A stretch of DNA of 64,000 nucleotides from Streptomyces dengpaensis (GCF_002946835.1 NZ_CP026652.1:4340001-4404000); one strand, 5' to 3'. Numbered from the stretch's first letter, positions 45,367 through 54,070 are shown. Numbers and translations are program-made. The notes: generated by a model from the letters alone, not told the origin.

Positions 45367-46752
45367 ATGACGACACTTCAGGAAGATGTGCTTCCCGCTA
45401 CGCGCCGGGCCTTGTTGCACCGTATCGCTGTCGCGCAGGCCGAAGGACGGACGCCGTCGCTGGTCGCGGCGGTCGTGCGGGGCGGGCAGACAGTCTGGAA
45501 CGGGGCGCGGACGTCCGTGGATGGGCACGGGCCCGACGAGAACGTGCAGTACCGGATCGGTTCCATCACCAAAACCTTCACCGCCGTACTGGTGCTGCGA
45601 TTGCGCGACGAGGGCGTGCTGGATCTCGGTGACCCGCTGGAAAAGCATCTGCCGGGCACCGGCGCGGGGGAGGTCACCATCGCCGAACTGCTCGCGCACA
45701 CCAGCGGGTTGGCCGCCGAGTCGCCCGGGCCCTGGTGGGAGCGTACGCCCGGCTCGCTGCGCCCGGAGCTGGCCGATGTGCTGGGCGAGCAGCCCTTCCG
45801 GCACCCGGTCGGGCGCCGGCATCACTACTCGAACCCCGGCTTCACGCTGTTGGGCGCGCTGGTCGAGGAGGTGCGGGGTGCCCCCTGGGAAGAGGTGCTG
45901 CGGCGCGAGGTGCTCGAACCGCTGGGCCTGCACCGTACGAGCGGTAAGCCGCAGGCGCCGCACGCGGGCGGCTGGGCCGTCCATCCCTGGGCGCACGTGA
46001 TGATGCCCGAGCCCGCGGAGGATCTCGGCCGGATGGCCCCAGCCGGACAACTGTGGTCCACCACCGGTGACTTGGCGCGCTTCGCCGTCTTCCTGGCCCA
46101 GGGCGACGACCGGGTGCTGAGCGCGGAATCCGTACGGGAGATGCGTACGCCTGCCGCGCCGCCCGAGACGGAGGAACTGGCTGCTGGTTCCGCCTACGGC
46201 CTCGGCATGCAGCTCATGCACCGTGACGGCCGGATGCTGGTCGGGCACTCCGGCTCTCTGCCGGGCTTCCTTGCCGGTCTCGTGATCGGCGTGGAGGACG
46301 ATGTGGCGGCGGTCGTGCTGACCAACTGCACCTCGGGTCCGTCCGCGTTCACCGTCGCCGCGGATCTCGTACAGATCGTCGCGGAGGCCGAGCCTAGGAT
46401 TCCCGAACCGTGGCGGCCGATGACCGAAGTTGACAGTGCCGTACTGGAGCTGGTGGGGCAGTGGTACTGGGGGACTCAGGGCTTCGGGTTGCGGTTGCTG
46501 GTCGGCGGCGAGGTCGCGTTGGACCCACTGTCCGGCGTCGGAAGGCGCTCGCACTTCCGGGCGAACGGTGACGGGACCTGGACGGGGCTCGATGGCTATT
46601 ACGCAGGGGAGCTTCTGCGGGCCGTGCGGCACCCGGACGGCTCCGTGAGCCATCTCGACCTCGGGTCGTTCGTCTTCACGCGCCAGCCCTACGACGAGGG
46701 GGCTCCTGTGCCAGGTGGGGTGGATCCCGAGGGCTGGCGAGGGATCCAGTAG
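45367..46752 (+). CDS. serine hydrolase, class C beta-lactamase / D-aminopeptidase-like
   Basis: A protein of 461 residues with the beta-lactamase-type fold. SITK at about 66-69 (IGSITKTFTA) holds the nucleophile and Lys, YSN is at about 154 (HHYSNPGFTLLG), and HSG at about 293 (VGHSGSLPGFLAG) replaces KTG. The C-terminal 110 residues form an extra beta domain (YWGTQGFGLRLLVGGEVAL). No signal peptide is evident, so it may be cytosolic, an esterase or peptidase rather than a resistance enzyme. ATG 45367. It ends before the parS hairpin at 46771. Confidence 0.82.
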   Translation: MTTLQEDVLPATRRALLHRIAVAQAEGRTPSLVAAVVRGGQTVWNGARTSVDGHGPDENVQYRIGSITKTFTAVLVLRLRDEGVLDLGDPLEKHLPGTGAGEVTIAELLAHTSGLAAESPGPWWERTPGSLRPELADVLGEQPFRHPVGRRHHYSNPGFTLLGALVEEVRGAPWEEVLRREVLEPLGLHRTSGKPQAPHAGGWAVHPWAHVMMPEPAEDLGRMAPAGQLWSTTGDLARFAVFLAQGDDRVLSAESVREMRTPAAPPETEELAAGSAYGLGMQLMHRDGRMLVGHSGSLPGFLAGLVIGVEDDVAAVVLTNCTSGPSAFTVAADLVQIVAEAEPRIPEPWRPMTEVDSAVLELVGQWYWGTQGFGLRLLVGGEVALDPLSGVGRRSHFRANGDGTWTGLDGYYAGELLRAVRHPDGSVSHLDLGSFVFTRQPYDEGAPVPGGVDPEGWRGIQ

Positions 46753-46770
46753 ACGGCGCCATCGTGAGGA

Positions 46771-46800
46771 GGCGGCCTGTTTCACGTGAAACAGGCCGCC
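46771..46800. terminator. perfect 30-bp palindrome with parS at its centre
   Basis: GGCGGCCT and AGGCCGCC flank an exact parS (46779-46792). It lies 18 bp after the serine hydrolase gene, followed by TTTC, between convergent genes. Third instance of this design in the window. Confidence 0.8.
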
Positions 46801-46820
46801 TTTCGCATGCAGGGCGCGCC

Positions 46821-47279
46821 TCAGAGCGGCAGCTTGAAACCCACGTGCGAGGCCGTGAAGCCGAGCCGCATGTAGAAGCGATGGGCGTCGGTACGGGTGG
46901 CGTCGGAGGTCAGCTGTACCAACTGGCACTTCTGGCGCCGGGATTCGTCGATCGCCCACTCGATGAACTGGGTGCCGAGGCCGCTGCCGCGCTCGTCCGC
47001 GTGGACGCGTACGCCTTCGATGACGGAGCGGGTCGCTCCCTTGTGGGACAGTCCGGGAATCATGGTGAGCTGAAGCGTGCCGACCACGCGGCCTTCGCGT
47101 ACGGCGACGACCAGGTGCTGGTTCGGGTCGTTGCTCAGGCGCTCGAGCGCGGCCAGATACGGGGTCAGGTCCTCCGGAGACTCCCGCTGGGCGCCCAGGG
47201 GGTCGTCCGCGAGCATCGCGACGATGGCGGGCACGTCGGCAGCGACAGCGGCTCGTATTTCAAGATCTCCCATGCCCAC
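46821..47279 (-). CDS. GNAT family N-acetyltransferase
   Basis: A protein of 152 residues with the complete GNAT fold: VIEGVRVHADERGSGLGTQFIEWAI (motif A, about 88-112) and TDAHRFYMRLGFTASHVGFK at the end (motif B). Substrate unknown. The GTG at 47279 or ATG at 47273 could be the start. The marR stop is 3 bp upstream, so it follows marR in one transcript. Confidence 0.82.
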   Translation of the reverse strand: MGMGDLEIRAAVAADVPAIVAMLADDPLGAQRESPEDLTPYLAALERLSNDPNQHLVVAVREGRVVGTLQLTMIPGLSHKGATRSVIEGVRVHADERGSGLGTQFIEWAIDESRRQKCQLVQLTSDATRTDAHRFYMRLGFTASHVGFKLPL

Positions 47280-47282
47280 AGC

Positions 47283-47771
47283 CTAGGCGGGCACGTTCAT
47301 GGCGCCCACGGTTGACGCGGGCACGCTTGCCGACTCCACGGCCCGGACCAGCGGGGCCAGTTCCGGGTTCTTGGCCGCTTTGTCGAGCGCCTCGCGCAGG
47401 GCGGCGTCATTGGTGGGTCGCGCCTCTTCGAGCAGCTTGAGGCCGGCCTCGCTGACGTTCGTGTAGATGCCGCGCCGGTCGGTCGGGCACAGATAGCGGG
47501 AGAGCAGCCCTCGGTCCTCGAGGCGGGTGACGAGCCGCGTGGTGGCGCTCTGGCTGAGGACGACAGCGTCCGCGACCTGCTTCATCTGCAGATGACCGCC
47601 CTTGCCGTCGTGCTGTCGGCTGAGCACGTCGAGCAGGGAGTACTCCCGCGCACTCAGGCCGTGCTTGGCCTGTAGGGCCCGCTCGATTTGAGCCTCGATC
47701 CTCCCGTGCAGCAGGGAGAGAGCACACCAGCCCTGAGCGAGGGCAGTGAGTGCGGGGTCTGTGGCTGTCAT
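47283..47771 (-). CDS. MarR-family transcriptional regulator
   Basis: A protein of 162 residues with the winged helix at about 30-110 (LSAREYSLLDVLSRQHDGKG, VVLSQSATTRLVTRLEDRGLL, RYLCPTDRRGIYTNVSEAG). ATG 47771 with GGAGG about 9 nt upstream; the longer frame lacks homology. Divergent from the MFS exporter, with an operator-like dyad at 47834-47858 between them, so it probably represses the exporter and itself. Confidence 0.9.
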   Translation of the reverse strand: MTATDPALTALAQGWCALSLLHGRIEAQIERALQAKHGLSAREYSLLDVLSRQHDGKGGHLQMKQVADAVVLSQSATTRLVTRLEDRGLLSRYLCPTDRRGIYTNVSEAGLKLLEEARPTNDAALREALDKAAKNPELAPLVRAVESASVPASTVGAMNVPA

Positions 47772-47821
47772 GGCGTTTTCCTCCGTCCCGGAGCGGCTGA
47801 AACCAGGATAGAGCACGGGCG

Positions 47822-47863
47822 CAATAGCCCGCTGTTGCAGATAGCCCGCGTCTGCAACTATTG
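47822..47863. promoter_or_regulatory. probable MarR operator
   Basis: GTTGCAGA (47834-47841) and TCTGCAAC (47851-47858) form an inverted repeat with 9-bp spacing, enclosed by CAATAG (47822-47827) and CTATTG (47858-47863). ATAGCCCGC occurs twice (47824 and 47841), 17 bp apart. It lies between the marR start and the MFS start. Confidence 0.7.
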
Positions 47864-47914
47864 TTGGCGCACGCAAAGCGCTCCTGCAATCGTCTGGGAA
47901 GGGTGTACCCCACC

Positions 47915-49123
47915 ATGCCTCTCGCGCTTCTGGCCCTCGCGATCGGGGCCTTCGGAATCGGAACCACCGAGTTCGTGATCATGGGTGTGCTGCCCGAGGT
48001 CGCCGGTGACTTCGGAGTTTCCATCCCCACCGCCGGACTGCTGGTGACCGGCTATGCCCTCGGCGTGGTGATCGGCGCCCCGATCATGACCGCGCTCGGA
48101 ACGAAGGTGTCCCGCAAGCGGATGCTGATGCTGCTCATGGGGCTGTTCGTGTTCGGCAATCTGCTCTCTGCCGTCGCCCCGGCCTTCGGGCTGATGCTGG
48201 CTGGCCGCGTGGTCGCCTCGCTCGCCCACGGCGCCTTCTTCGGGATCGGCTCGGTGGTCGCTGCCGAACTCGTCGCGCCCGAGAAGAAGGCCGGTGCGAT
48301 CGCCATGATGTTCAGCGGGCTCACGATCGCCAACGTTGTCGGCGTTCCGCTGGGCACACTGATCGGGCAGTCCGCAGGCTGGCGTGTCACCTTCGCCGGT
48401 GTCGCCGCGCTCGGTGTGATCGGCCTGCTGGGTGTCGCCAAGCTCGTCCCCGAGATGCCGAAGCCCGAAGGCGTCCACCTGCGTCACGAGCTGGCCGCCT
48501 TCAAGAATGTCCAGGTTCTGCTGGCTATGGCGATGACCGTGCTCGGCTTCGGCGGTGTCTTCGCGGCCATCACCTACATCGCGCCGATGATGACGCACGT
48601 CACGGGCTTCGCCGACGGCTCCGTCACCTGGCTGCTGGTCCTCTTCGGCCTCGGCATGGTCGGCGGGAACCTCATCGGCGGCAAGTTCGCCGACCGCGCG
48701 CTGATGCCGATGCTCTGCGTGTCCCTGGGCGGCCTCGCCGTCGTGCTCGCCCTGTTCACCGTCACCGCGCACAACAAGATCCTCGCGGCTGTTTCGATCG
48801 CCCTGATCGGCGCTCTGGGCTTCGCGACCGTGCCGCCGCTGCAGAAGCGCGTCCTCGACCAGGCGCACGGAGCGCCCACGCTGGCCTCGGCAGTGAACAT
48901 CGGCGCCTTCAACCTCGGCAACGCTCTCTCCGCCTGGCTCGGCGGCCTCGTCATCGCGGCGGGCCTGGGCTACACCGCCCCCAACTGGGTCGGCGCCGTC
49001 CTCGCCGCGAGCGCGCTCGTCCTCGCCGTCCTCTCGGCCGTCCTGGAGCGCCGCGCGGACGCCCCCAGCGTCGTCGTCGCCGGCGGCCCCCCGGCCGAGC
49101 AGCGGGCCACCGTCCACTCCTGA
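47915..49123 (+). CDS. MFS transporter (AraJ/PbuE-like drug or metabolite exporter)
   Basis: A protein of 402 residues with 12 hydrophobic segments, starting MPLALLALAIGAFGIGTTEFVIMGVLPEVA. The GIGTTEF start and the motif ALGTKVSRKRMLMLLM are typical of the arabinose/chloramphenicol-type efflux group (DHA1). ATG 47915 with GGGAAGGG upstream. Probably controlled by the divergent MarR gene. Confidence 0.88.
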   Translation: MPLALLALAIGAFGIGTTEFVIMGVLPEVAGDFGVSIPTAGLLVTGYALGVVIGAPIMTALGTKVSRKRMLMLLMGLFVFGNLLSAVAPAFGLMLAGRVVASLAHGAFFGIGSVVAAELVAPEKKAGAIAMMFSGLTIANVVGVPLGTLIGQSAGWRVTFAGVAALGVIGLLGVAKLVPEMPKPEGVHLRHELAAFKNVQVLLAMAMTVLGFGGVFAAITYIAPMMTHVTGFADGSVTWLLVLFGLGMVGGNLIGGKFADRALMPMLCVSLGGLAVVLALFTVTAHNKILAAVSIALIGALGFATVPPLQKRVLDQAHGAPTLASAVNIGAFNLGNALSAWLGGLVIAAGLGYTAPNWVGAVLAASALVLAVLSAVLERRADAPSVVVAGGPPAEQRATVHS

Positions 49124-49278
49124 CCGAGGTCGAGCCAGGTGCGGGGCCAGGGCCGTCCCCGCACCGCGCCGACTCAGTACCGCCTGCAACTCGACTGAGC
49201 CCACCCGCACATTCGACTCAGCACACCCCTACGACACACCCCTACGACTCAGCACAACCCACAAGGAGAAACCCCCTC

Positions 49279-49700
49279 ATGAGCACCACCACCGCAGTCG
49301 CCCCACTGACCATCGAGGACGCCGAGGTCCTCGTCGCCGCCGCCCGCCGCGCCGCCGAATCCGCCGGAGTCAGGGTCAGCGTCACCGTCCTCGACGCGGG
49401 CGGTCACCTGCTCGCCTTCCGGCGCGACGACCAGGCCGTACTGATCTCCGGCGAGACGAGCACCCGGAAGGCCTAAAAGCGCTCCAGTTGGACTCCGCGA
49501 CCGCCGACCTCGTGGACGCGGTCCAGCCCGGCGGCCTCTTCCACACCCTGCCCACCGCGCTCGACCGACCCCTGCTGTTCATCGCGGGCGGCGTGCCGGT
49601 CCACCGCGACGGCCGACTGATCGGGGCGATCGGTGTCGGCGGCGGCATGCCCGACCAGGACCACGGCTTCGCCCTCGCCGCCGTCGAGAACCTCGCCTGA
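49279..49700 (+). pseudogene. GlcG/HbpS-like heme-binding protein gene with a frameshift
   Basis: Residues 1-65 (LTIEDAEVLVAAARRAAESA, VSVTVLDAGGHLLAFRRDD, SGETSTRKA) and 49488-49700 (LDSATADLVDAVQPGGLFHT, LDRPLLFIAGGVPVHRDG, IGAIGVGGGMPDQDHGFA) are the two halves of one DUF336/GlcG domain. At 49474-49476 GCC-TAA-AAG stops frame 1, while GCC-TAC-AAA would continue it: one base is missing. Either the gene is inactivated or the sequence has an error. The second half has GG and DQDHG motifs intact. Expected product about 140 residues, possibly heme-binding or secreted. Confidence 0.75.
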
Positions 49701-49715
49701 ACCTGCGGCAGCAGA

Positions 49716-49756
49716 GAAGTGCCGGCCCCCACCACTCGTAGGGGACCGGCACTTCG
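49716..49756. terminator. terminator after the GlcG-like gene
   Basis: GAAGTGCCGG-C-CCCC (49716-49730) pairs with GGGG-A-CCGGCACTTC (49741-49755). It separates convergent genes. Confidence 0.75.
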
Positions 49757-49813
49757 TGTCTTCTGGGCGTGTTCAGGCCGCGCTTTGGGCGTTGAGGCAG
49801 TTCCCTACGGCGG

Positions 49814-50701
49814 CTAGCCCGCCGCCACCGTCAACGGAGCGAAGCGTCGTGTCCAATCACCGGGCAGCTCCGAGATCCCATACGTCATGACCGCGTTGAA
49901 GGCGATGGACGCCAGGCCGCGCTCCTTCAGCCAGGACAGCAGCTTCTCGTGCCGTACGTCGATGTCGGTGCGCAGCGGTTGGTCGGTGTGGGCGGCCAGC
50001 GAGGCGATGAGTGCCTTCGCGGTCTCGGTGTCACGGGCGATCAGCGGACCCACGACATGGTTGTCCATGTTGGGCCAGGCCGACGCGTATCCGGTGATCC
50101 GGCCGTTCTCCTCGGCGACGCGCAGCTGGTCGGAGAAGGCGGGCAGCCGCGTGATCACATGCGTACGGTCGGCTCCGAAGACCTCCTTGTCGAGCCGGAG
50201 CACGGCGGTGAGATCTTCGGCCGTGGCCGGGCGGGTGATGACCCGGGGCTCCGAGCCGCTGGGGACGAAGTGTCCTCGGACCATCTCGGCGTGACCTGTG
50301 ACCTTGAAGCCCAGTTCCTCATAGAGCGGGAGGCCATACTGCGTCGCATGCAGGGTCAGCGGAGTGGTCCCCATCTCCGCGACCACATGCCGTATCAGTC
50401 GGCGGCCGACGCCCCGGCGGGCATGCCTCTCGGCGACGAACACCATGCCGATCGCACCCAGATCAGGGCGCTCCCGCGGTCCGTAGTCGGTCACGACGCA
50501 GGCGCTGACGAGCCCGCCGTCGGGGTCGTCGATGCCGTAACCGGTTCCTGCCGCGAGGAGCAGACTCCACTTGTGTTCCTCGCGGGGCCAGCCCCGGTCC
50601 TCGGACAGGTCGGCGCAGGCGGTGAGATCGCGAGGCGTCAGGCGGCGGATGGGCAGAGCGGCGAGGGATGGTGTCGACACGCAGGTCAGGCTGTCTGACA
50701 C
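49814..50701 (-). CDS. GNAT N-acetyltransferase with two acetyltransferase-like domains
   Basis: A protein of 295 residues. The first GNAT domain is at about 15-140 (GMVFVAERHARRGVGRRLIRHV is motif A; ATQYGLPLYEELGFK motif B). A second, more divergent one, of the GNAT-type acetyltransferase C-terminal kind, is at about 155-290 (ITRPATAEDLTAVLRLDKEV, ASAWPNMDNHVVGPLIA). Substrate unknown. GTG 50701 is chosen (AGGGG upstream); upstream residues to 50791 run through low-homology sequence and an ATG that would give 50752. Confidence 0.8.
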   Translation of the reverse strand: MSDSLTCVSTPSLAALPIRRLTPRDLTACADLSEDRGWPREEHKWSLLLAAGTGYGIDDPDGGLVSACVVTDYGPRERPDLGAIGMVFVAERHARRGVGRRLIRHVVAEMGTTPLTLHATQYGLPLYEELGFKVTGHAEMVRGHFVPSGSEPRVITRPATAEDLTAVLRLDKEVFGADRTHVITRLPAFSDQLRVAEENGRITGYASAWPNMDNHVVGPLIARDTETAKALIASLAAHTDQPLRTDIDVRHEKLLSWLKERGLASIAFNAVMTYGISELPGDWTRRFAPLTVAAG

Positions 50702-50784
50702 GGACCCCTGACGGCCACTGGTTTGCGGGCACCCGTATGCGCTTTTGGCCATGTCGTCCACAACCGCGCAGAGGGCGGACAGAT

Positions 50785-50798
50785 GTTTCACGTGAAAC
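50785..50798. other. parS site (exact)
   Basis: GTTTCACGTGAAAC in the gap between divergent GNAT and HAD genes. Confidence 0.95.
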
Positions 50799-50861
50799 GG
50801 CGCGGATCAACAACGGGGCTCGTCGCTAACGAGGCAGCCAGCACCACTAGCCTCGGCGGAC

Positions 50862-51494
50862 ATGGCACGACTTCATCTCTTCGATCTCGACGGGATATTG
50901 CTGCACGGGAGCACCGCACCGGTGGAGATCTCACGGCAACTCGGGCTGGAGACCGAGACCGTGGCGCTCGAGCAGGCGATCTCCGCGGGGCTTATAGGTC
51001 CGCCGGAGTACGCCACGCAGGTGCATGCCCTGTGGGTGGAGCTCACCGCCGCACATGTGACGGCGGCGTTCGAGGGGGCGCCCTGGATGTCCGGCATCCA
51101 GGATGTCTGGGCCGAGAGCCGGACGAATGGCGACTACTGCGCCGTCATCTCGCTGTCACGCTCCTTCTTCGTGGAGCGGCTGACGGCGTGGGGAGCGCAC
51201 GCGGCGTACGGCTCGCGCTTCCCGGCCGTGCCGTTCACCGAGCCCCTCGATCCGGCGGGTGTTCTGAGCAGCGCGGCCAAAGTGCAGATCGCGGACCGGC
51301 TCTGTGAAAAGTTGGGGGTGAGCCAGGCCGATTGCGTCGTCTATGGCGACTCATTGTCGGACAAGGACCTGTTCGGTGCCGTGCCGGTATCCGTCGCGAT
51401 CAATGCGGATCGGTATCTGGAGGGCCTCGCCACCCACTCCTACGTGGGGCGGGATCTGTGGGATGCCTATGAATTGGTTCGCCGCGCCCGGTAA
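50862..51494 (+). CDS. HAD-superfamily hydrolase (phosphatase-like)
   Basis: A protein of 210 residues of the HAD fold. Motif I FDLDGILL has the nucleophile D8 and D10, motif II is the ISLSRSFF region near 92, and motif IV DCVVYGDSLSDKDLFGAV near 160 holds the metal-binding acids. The cap is small. Likely a phosphoserine- or sugar-phosphate-type phosphatase; the substrate is not readable. ATG 50862. Confidence 0.85.
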   Translation: MARLHLFDLDGILLHGSTAPVEISRQLGLETETVALEQAISAGLIGPPEYATQVHALWVELTAAHVTAAFEGAPWMSGIQDVWAESRTNGDYCAVISLSRSFFVERLTAWGAHAAYGSRFPAVPFTEPLDPAGVLSSAAKVQIADRLCEKLGVSQADCVVYGDSLSDKDLFGAVPVSVAINADRYLEGLATHSYVGRDLWDAYELVRRAR

Positions 51495-51919
51495 TTGAGG
51501 CAATTGATGGTTCGACCCCCCCCCGCCAATTCGTGATGACGGAAGGGGGGACTTGTGTGTGGAGCGGCTGCCGGTAGGGTCGAGTCCGGTTCGCGTCCGC
51601 CGAGATGTACGCACGTTCTGTGGAGGGCGCGAACGCAGGCCAATGCAGCCTAACGGGACGGAGAGATCGAAGACCCGCATTTTCCGTTATGCGGCCGGGG
51701 GTTGACGCGGGGTGGGATGCTGCGGTGAGAGTGCTGCGGCCAATGTCACAGTCTCGCCTTACTTGTCCGTAGGGGGCGGGAATCCGGGTTCAATGTGGCC
51801 GCGTTGGCCGACGGGGACTGAACCGGGAAAGAAAGCAAGCCGTCTGCGGGGGAAAGCAGGCATCTTCCGACCACGGAAGTGCTCAGACCGACCGAAAGAT
51901 GTTCGAGGCGAGGCACACC
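51495..51919. promoter_or_regulatory. upstream region of the globin-reductase gene
   Basis: Some 425 bp without a gene. A run of nine C residues lies near 51518. No clear hairpin or DnaA/ParB site. It should hold the promoter of the flavohemoglobin-like gene. I looked for an NsrR-type dyad and did not see one I trust. Confidence 0.4.
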
Positions 51920-53551
51920 ATGGACGCTCCGACCACCGCGTCGGCCGACAACGGCACTTCCGGCGGCAACGGAGGGGGCGGTTGGTTCACGCCGCGCAAA
52001 GAGCCGGCGCCTTCCGGCGAGGAGCAGGGGGCAGGCGACGGCCGTCGGCTGGCCGCGATGCGTCCGGTCGGCCGTCCGGCCACGGGGCAGCAAGCGCCTG
52101 GGCAGGGAACGCCGGAGCAGGAACGAATATCCCCGGCCGTGGAAGCGGCACCCCCCTCGCCCCAGGCGGCGCCGACGCACCGTGAGGTAGCGCCGACCGG
52201 GACGCGGCCCCGTGAGGCAGTACCGACGGAGACGCGCCCCTACCAGACCCCGCAGCCCGAGGCGCGGCGCCGGGAGCCGGAACCCGCCTACAACCCCCAT
52301 GAAGCCGTCCGGCCGCAATCAGGTCCCGCGCATCCTGGCCACGGCTCTCCCCAGCCCGTTGCCGGCCAGGAGCCCCGGGTGCCCGTCCAAAGGCCCGCTC
52401 CGGAGTCCGTCCCGGCGCCGGCTCCCGCTCCGGAGGCGTCCCCCGACGCCGTGCTGATCCGCCGGACCATGGCCGAGGTCGGCCCCGTCGCCGACAAGGT
52501 CACCTCCTACTTCTACGCGCTGCTCTTCGTCCGCCACCCGGACTTGCGCTCCCTGTTCCCCGCCGCGATGGACACCCAGCGGGACCGACTGCTCAAGGCG
52601 CTGCTAACGGCCGCCGAGCACATCGACAACACCCCGGTCCTAGTCGAGTATCTGCAGAACCTCGGCCGTGGACACCGCAAGTACGGCACCCGGCCCGAGC
52701 ACTACCCGGCCGTCGGCGAGTGCCTCATCGGCTCGCTCAGCCGGTACGCCTCGGCAGTCTGGGACCACGAGATGGAGGCGGCCTGGGTGCGCGCCTACAC
52801 GACGATCTCGCAGGTCATGATCGACGCGGCGGCTGCCGACGAGCTGCGCGCTCCGGCCTGGTGGTACGCCGAGGTGGTCTCGCACGATCTCAGGACCCCG
52901 GACATCGCGGTCCTCACCGTCCGCCCCGACCAGCCGTACCCCTTCCTCGCCGGGCAGTACACGAGCCTGGAGACGCCGTGGTGGCCACGCGTCTGGCGCC
53001 ACTACTCGTTCGCCTCGGCACCCCGCTCCGACGGGCTGCTGTCGTTTCACGTGAAGGCGGTTCCGGCGGGCTGGGTGTCCAACGCGCTCGTGCATCGTGC
53101 CCGGCCCGGAGACATCCTCCGGCTCGGTCCGCCCGCCGGATCGATGACCGTCGACCACAGCACCGACAGCGGACTGCTCTGTCTGGGCGGAGGCACCGGC
53201 ATAGCGCCCATCAAGGCCCTGGTCGAGGATGTCGCCGAGCACGGTGAGCGCCGCCCGGTCGAGGTCTTCTACGGGGCTCGCACCGATCACGACCTGTACG
53301 ACATCGACACGATGCTGCGGCTCCAGCAGAGCCACCCCTGGCTCGCCGTGCGGCCCGTCGTGGACCAGCAGGCCCATCTCCAGCTGCCGGATGTCGTCCG
53401 CGAGTACGGGCCATGGAACGAGTACGACGCGTATCTCTCGGGCCCGCCCGGGATGATCCGCAGCGGCGTGGACGCTCTGATGGACATCGGCATCCCGTCG
53501 GATCGCATACGCCACGACTCGTTGGAGGAGCTCGTCGCGGCCGGGGACTGA
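51920..53551 (+). CDS. globin-reductase fusion (flavohemoglobin-like) with long disordered N-terminus
   Basis: A protein of 543 residues. Residues 1-175 are Pro/Ala/Glu/Arg-rich and likely disordered. The globin domain follows (about 178-305) with SYFYALLF for the B10 Tyr region and GRGHRKYG with the proximal His. The FAD domain has RHYSFASAP at about 358-366, and the NAD domain has GGGTGIAPIKAL near 422. Flavohemoglobins detoxify nitric oxide. The standard ones have about 400 residues, so the extension is unusual. ATG 51920 (GAGG 8 nt upstream) is better than ATG 51899. A 12/14 parS-like sequence falls in frame at 53044. Confidence 0.85.
   Translation: MDAPTTASADNGTSGGNGGGGWFTPRKEPAPSGEEQGAGDGRRLAAMRPVGRPATGQQAPGQGTPEQERISPAVEAAPPSPQAAPTHREVAPTGTRPREAVPTETRPYQTPQPEARRREPEPAYNPHEAVRPQSGPAHPGHGSPQPVAGQEPRVPVQRPAPESVPAPAPAPEASPDAVLIRRTMAEVGPVADKVTSYFYALLFVRHPDLRSLFPAAMDTQRDRLLKALLTAAEHIDNTPVLVEYLQNLGRGHRKYGTRPEHYPAVGECLIGSLSRYASAVWDHEMEAAWVRAYTTISQVMIDAAAADELRAPAWWYAEVVSHDLRTPDIAVLTVRPDQPYPFLAGQYTSLETPWWPRVWRHYSFASAPRSDGLLSFHVKAVPAGWVSNALVHRARPGDILRLGPPAGSMTVDHSTDSGLLCLGGGTGIAPIKALVEDVAEHGERRPVEVFYGARTDHDLYDIDTMLRLQQSHPWLAVRPVVDQQAHLQLPDVVREYGPWNEYDAYLSGPPGMIRSGVDALMDIGIPSDRIRHDSLEELVAAGD
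53044..53057. other. degenerate parS-like site (12/14)
   Basis: GTTTCACGTGAAGG in the FAD-domain coding sequence, read as SFHVKA. The central CACGTG is intact; the right end is degenerate. It may be chance. Confidence 0.35.
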
Positions 53552-53587
53552 CCAAGGACCCCTTTGGACGAGTCCCGGCATCGTACG

Positions 53588-54070
53588 TCAGCCCAGGTCG
53601 GGGGCGTGCATTGCCCGTACGCCCTCGATGTTCCCGTCGAGGTAGTGCCGCAGGGACAGCGGTACGAGGTGGACGGAAGCGATCCCGACCCGGGTGAACG
53701 GCACTCGCACGATCTCGTACTCGCCGCACGGCTCGTCCACCTCGGGGCCGTGCCGCTGGGCCGGATCCATGGACTCCAGACGGCAGACGAAGAAGTGCTG
53801 CACTTTCACGCCGGTCGCTCCGCCGTCTTCGCCGATGTGCTCGACGGTGTCGACGAAGCAGGGCACGACGTCTGTGATCTTGGCGCCGAGTTCCTCGTGC
53901 ACCTCACGGTGGAGCGCGTCCACGACTGTCGTGTCCTCCGGCTCGACCCCGCCACCAGGGGTGAGCCAGTAGGGATCGACGCCGGGCTTGGTGCGCTTGA
54001 TCAGAATCAGGTCGTCGCCATCGAGCAGGATGGCGCGGGCGGTGCGTTTGACCACGGGTCGGACGGTCAT
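53588..54070 (-). CDS. Nudix hydrolase
   Basis: A protein of 160 residues with the Nudix box as GGGVEPED..ALHREVHEELG (about 39-62). The REVHEELG core is intact but the spacing between the first Glu and REV is slightly longer than in the classic GX5EX7REUXEEXGU. The start RPVVKRTARAILLDGDDLIL is typical. Substrate, likely a nucleoside diphosphate derivative, unknown. ATG 54070; it ends 36 nt from the convergent globin gene. Confidence 0.85.
   Translation of the reverse strand: MTVRPVVKRTARAILLDGDDLILIKRTKPGVDPYWLTPGGGVEPEDTTVVDALHREVHEELGAKITDVVPCFVDTVEHIGEDGGATGVKVQHFFVCRLESMDPAQRHGPEVDEPCGEYEIVRVPFTRVGIASVHLVPLSLRHYLDGNIEGVRAMHAPDLG

Noticed and set aside
45367..46752. Antibiotic resistance beta-lactamase
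   Set aside because: No signal peptide and HSG in place of KTG; an esterase or peptidase is at least as likely.
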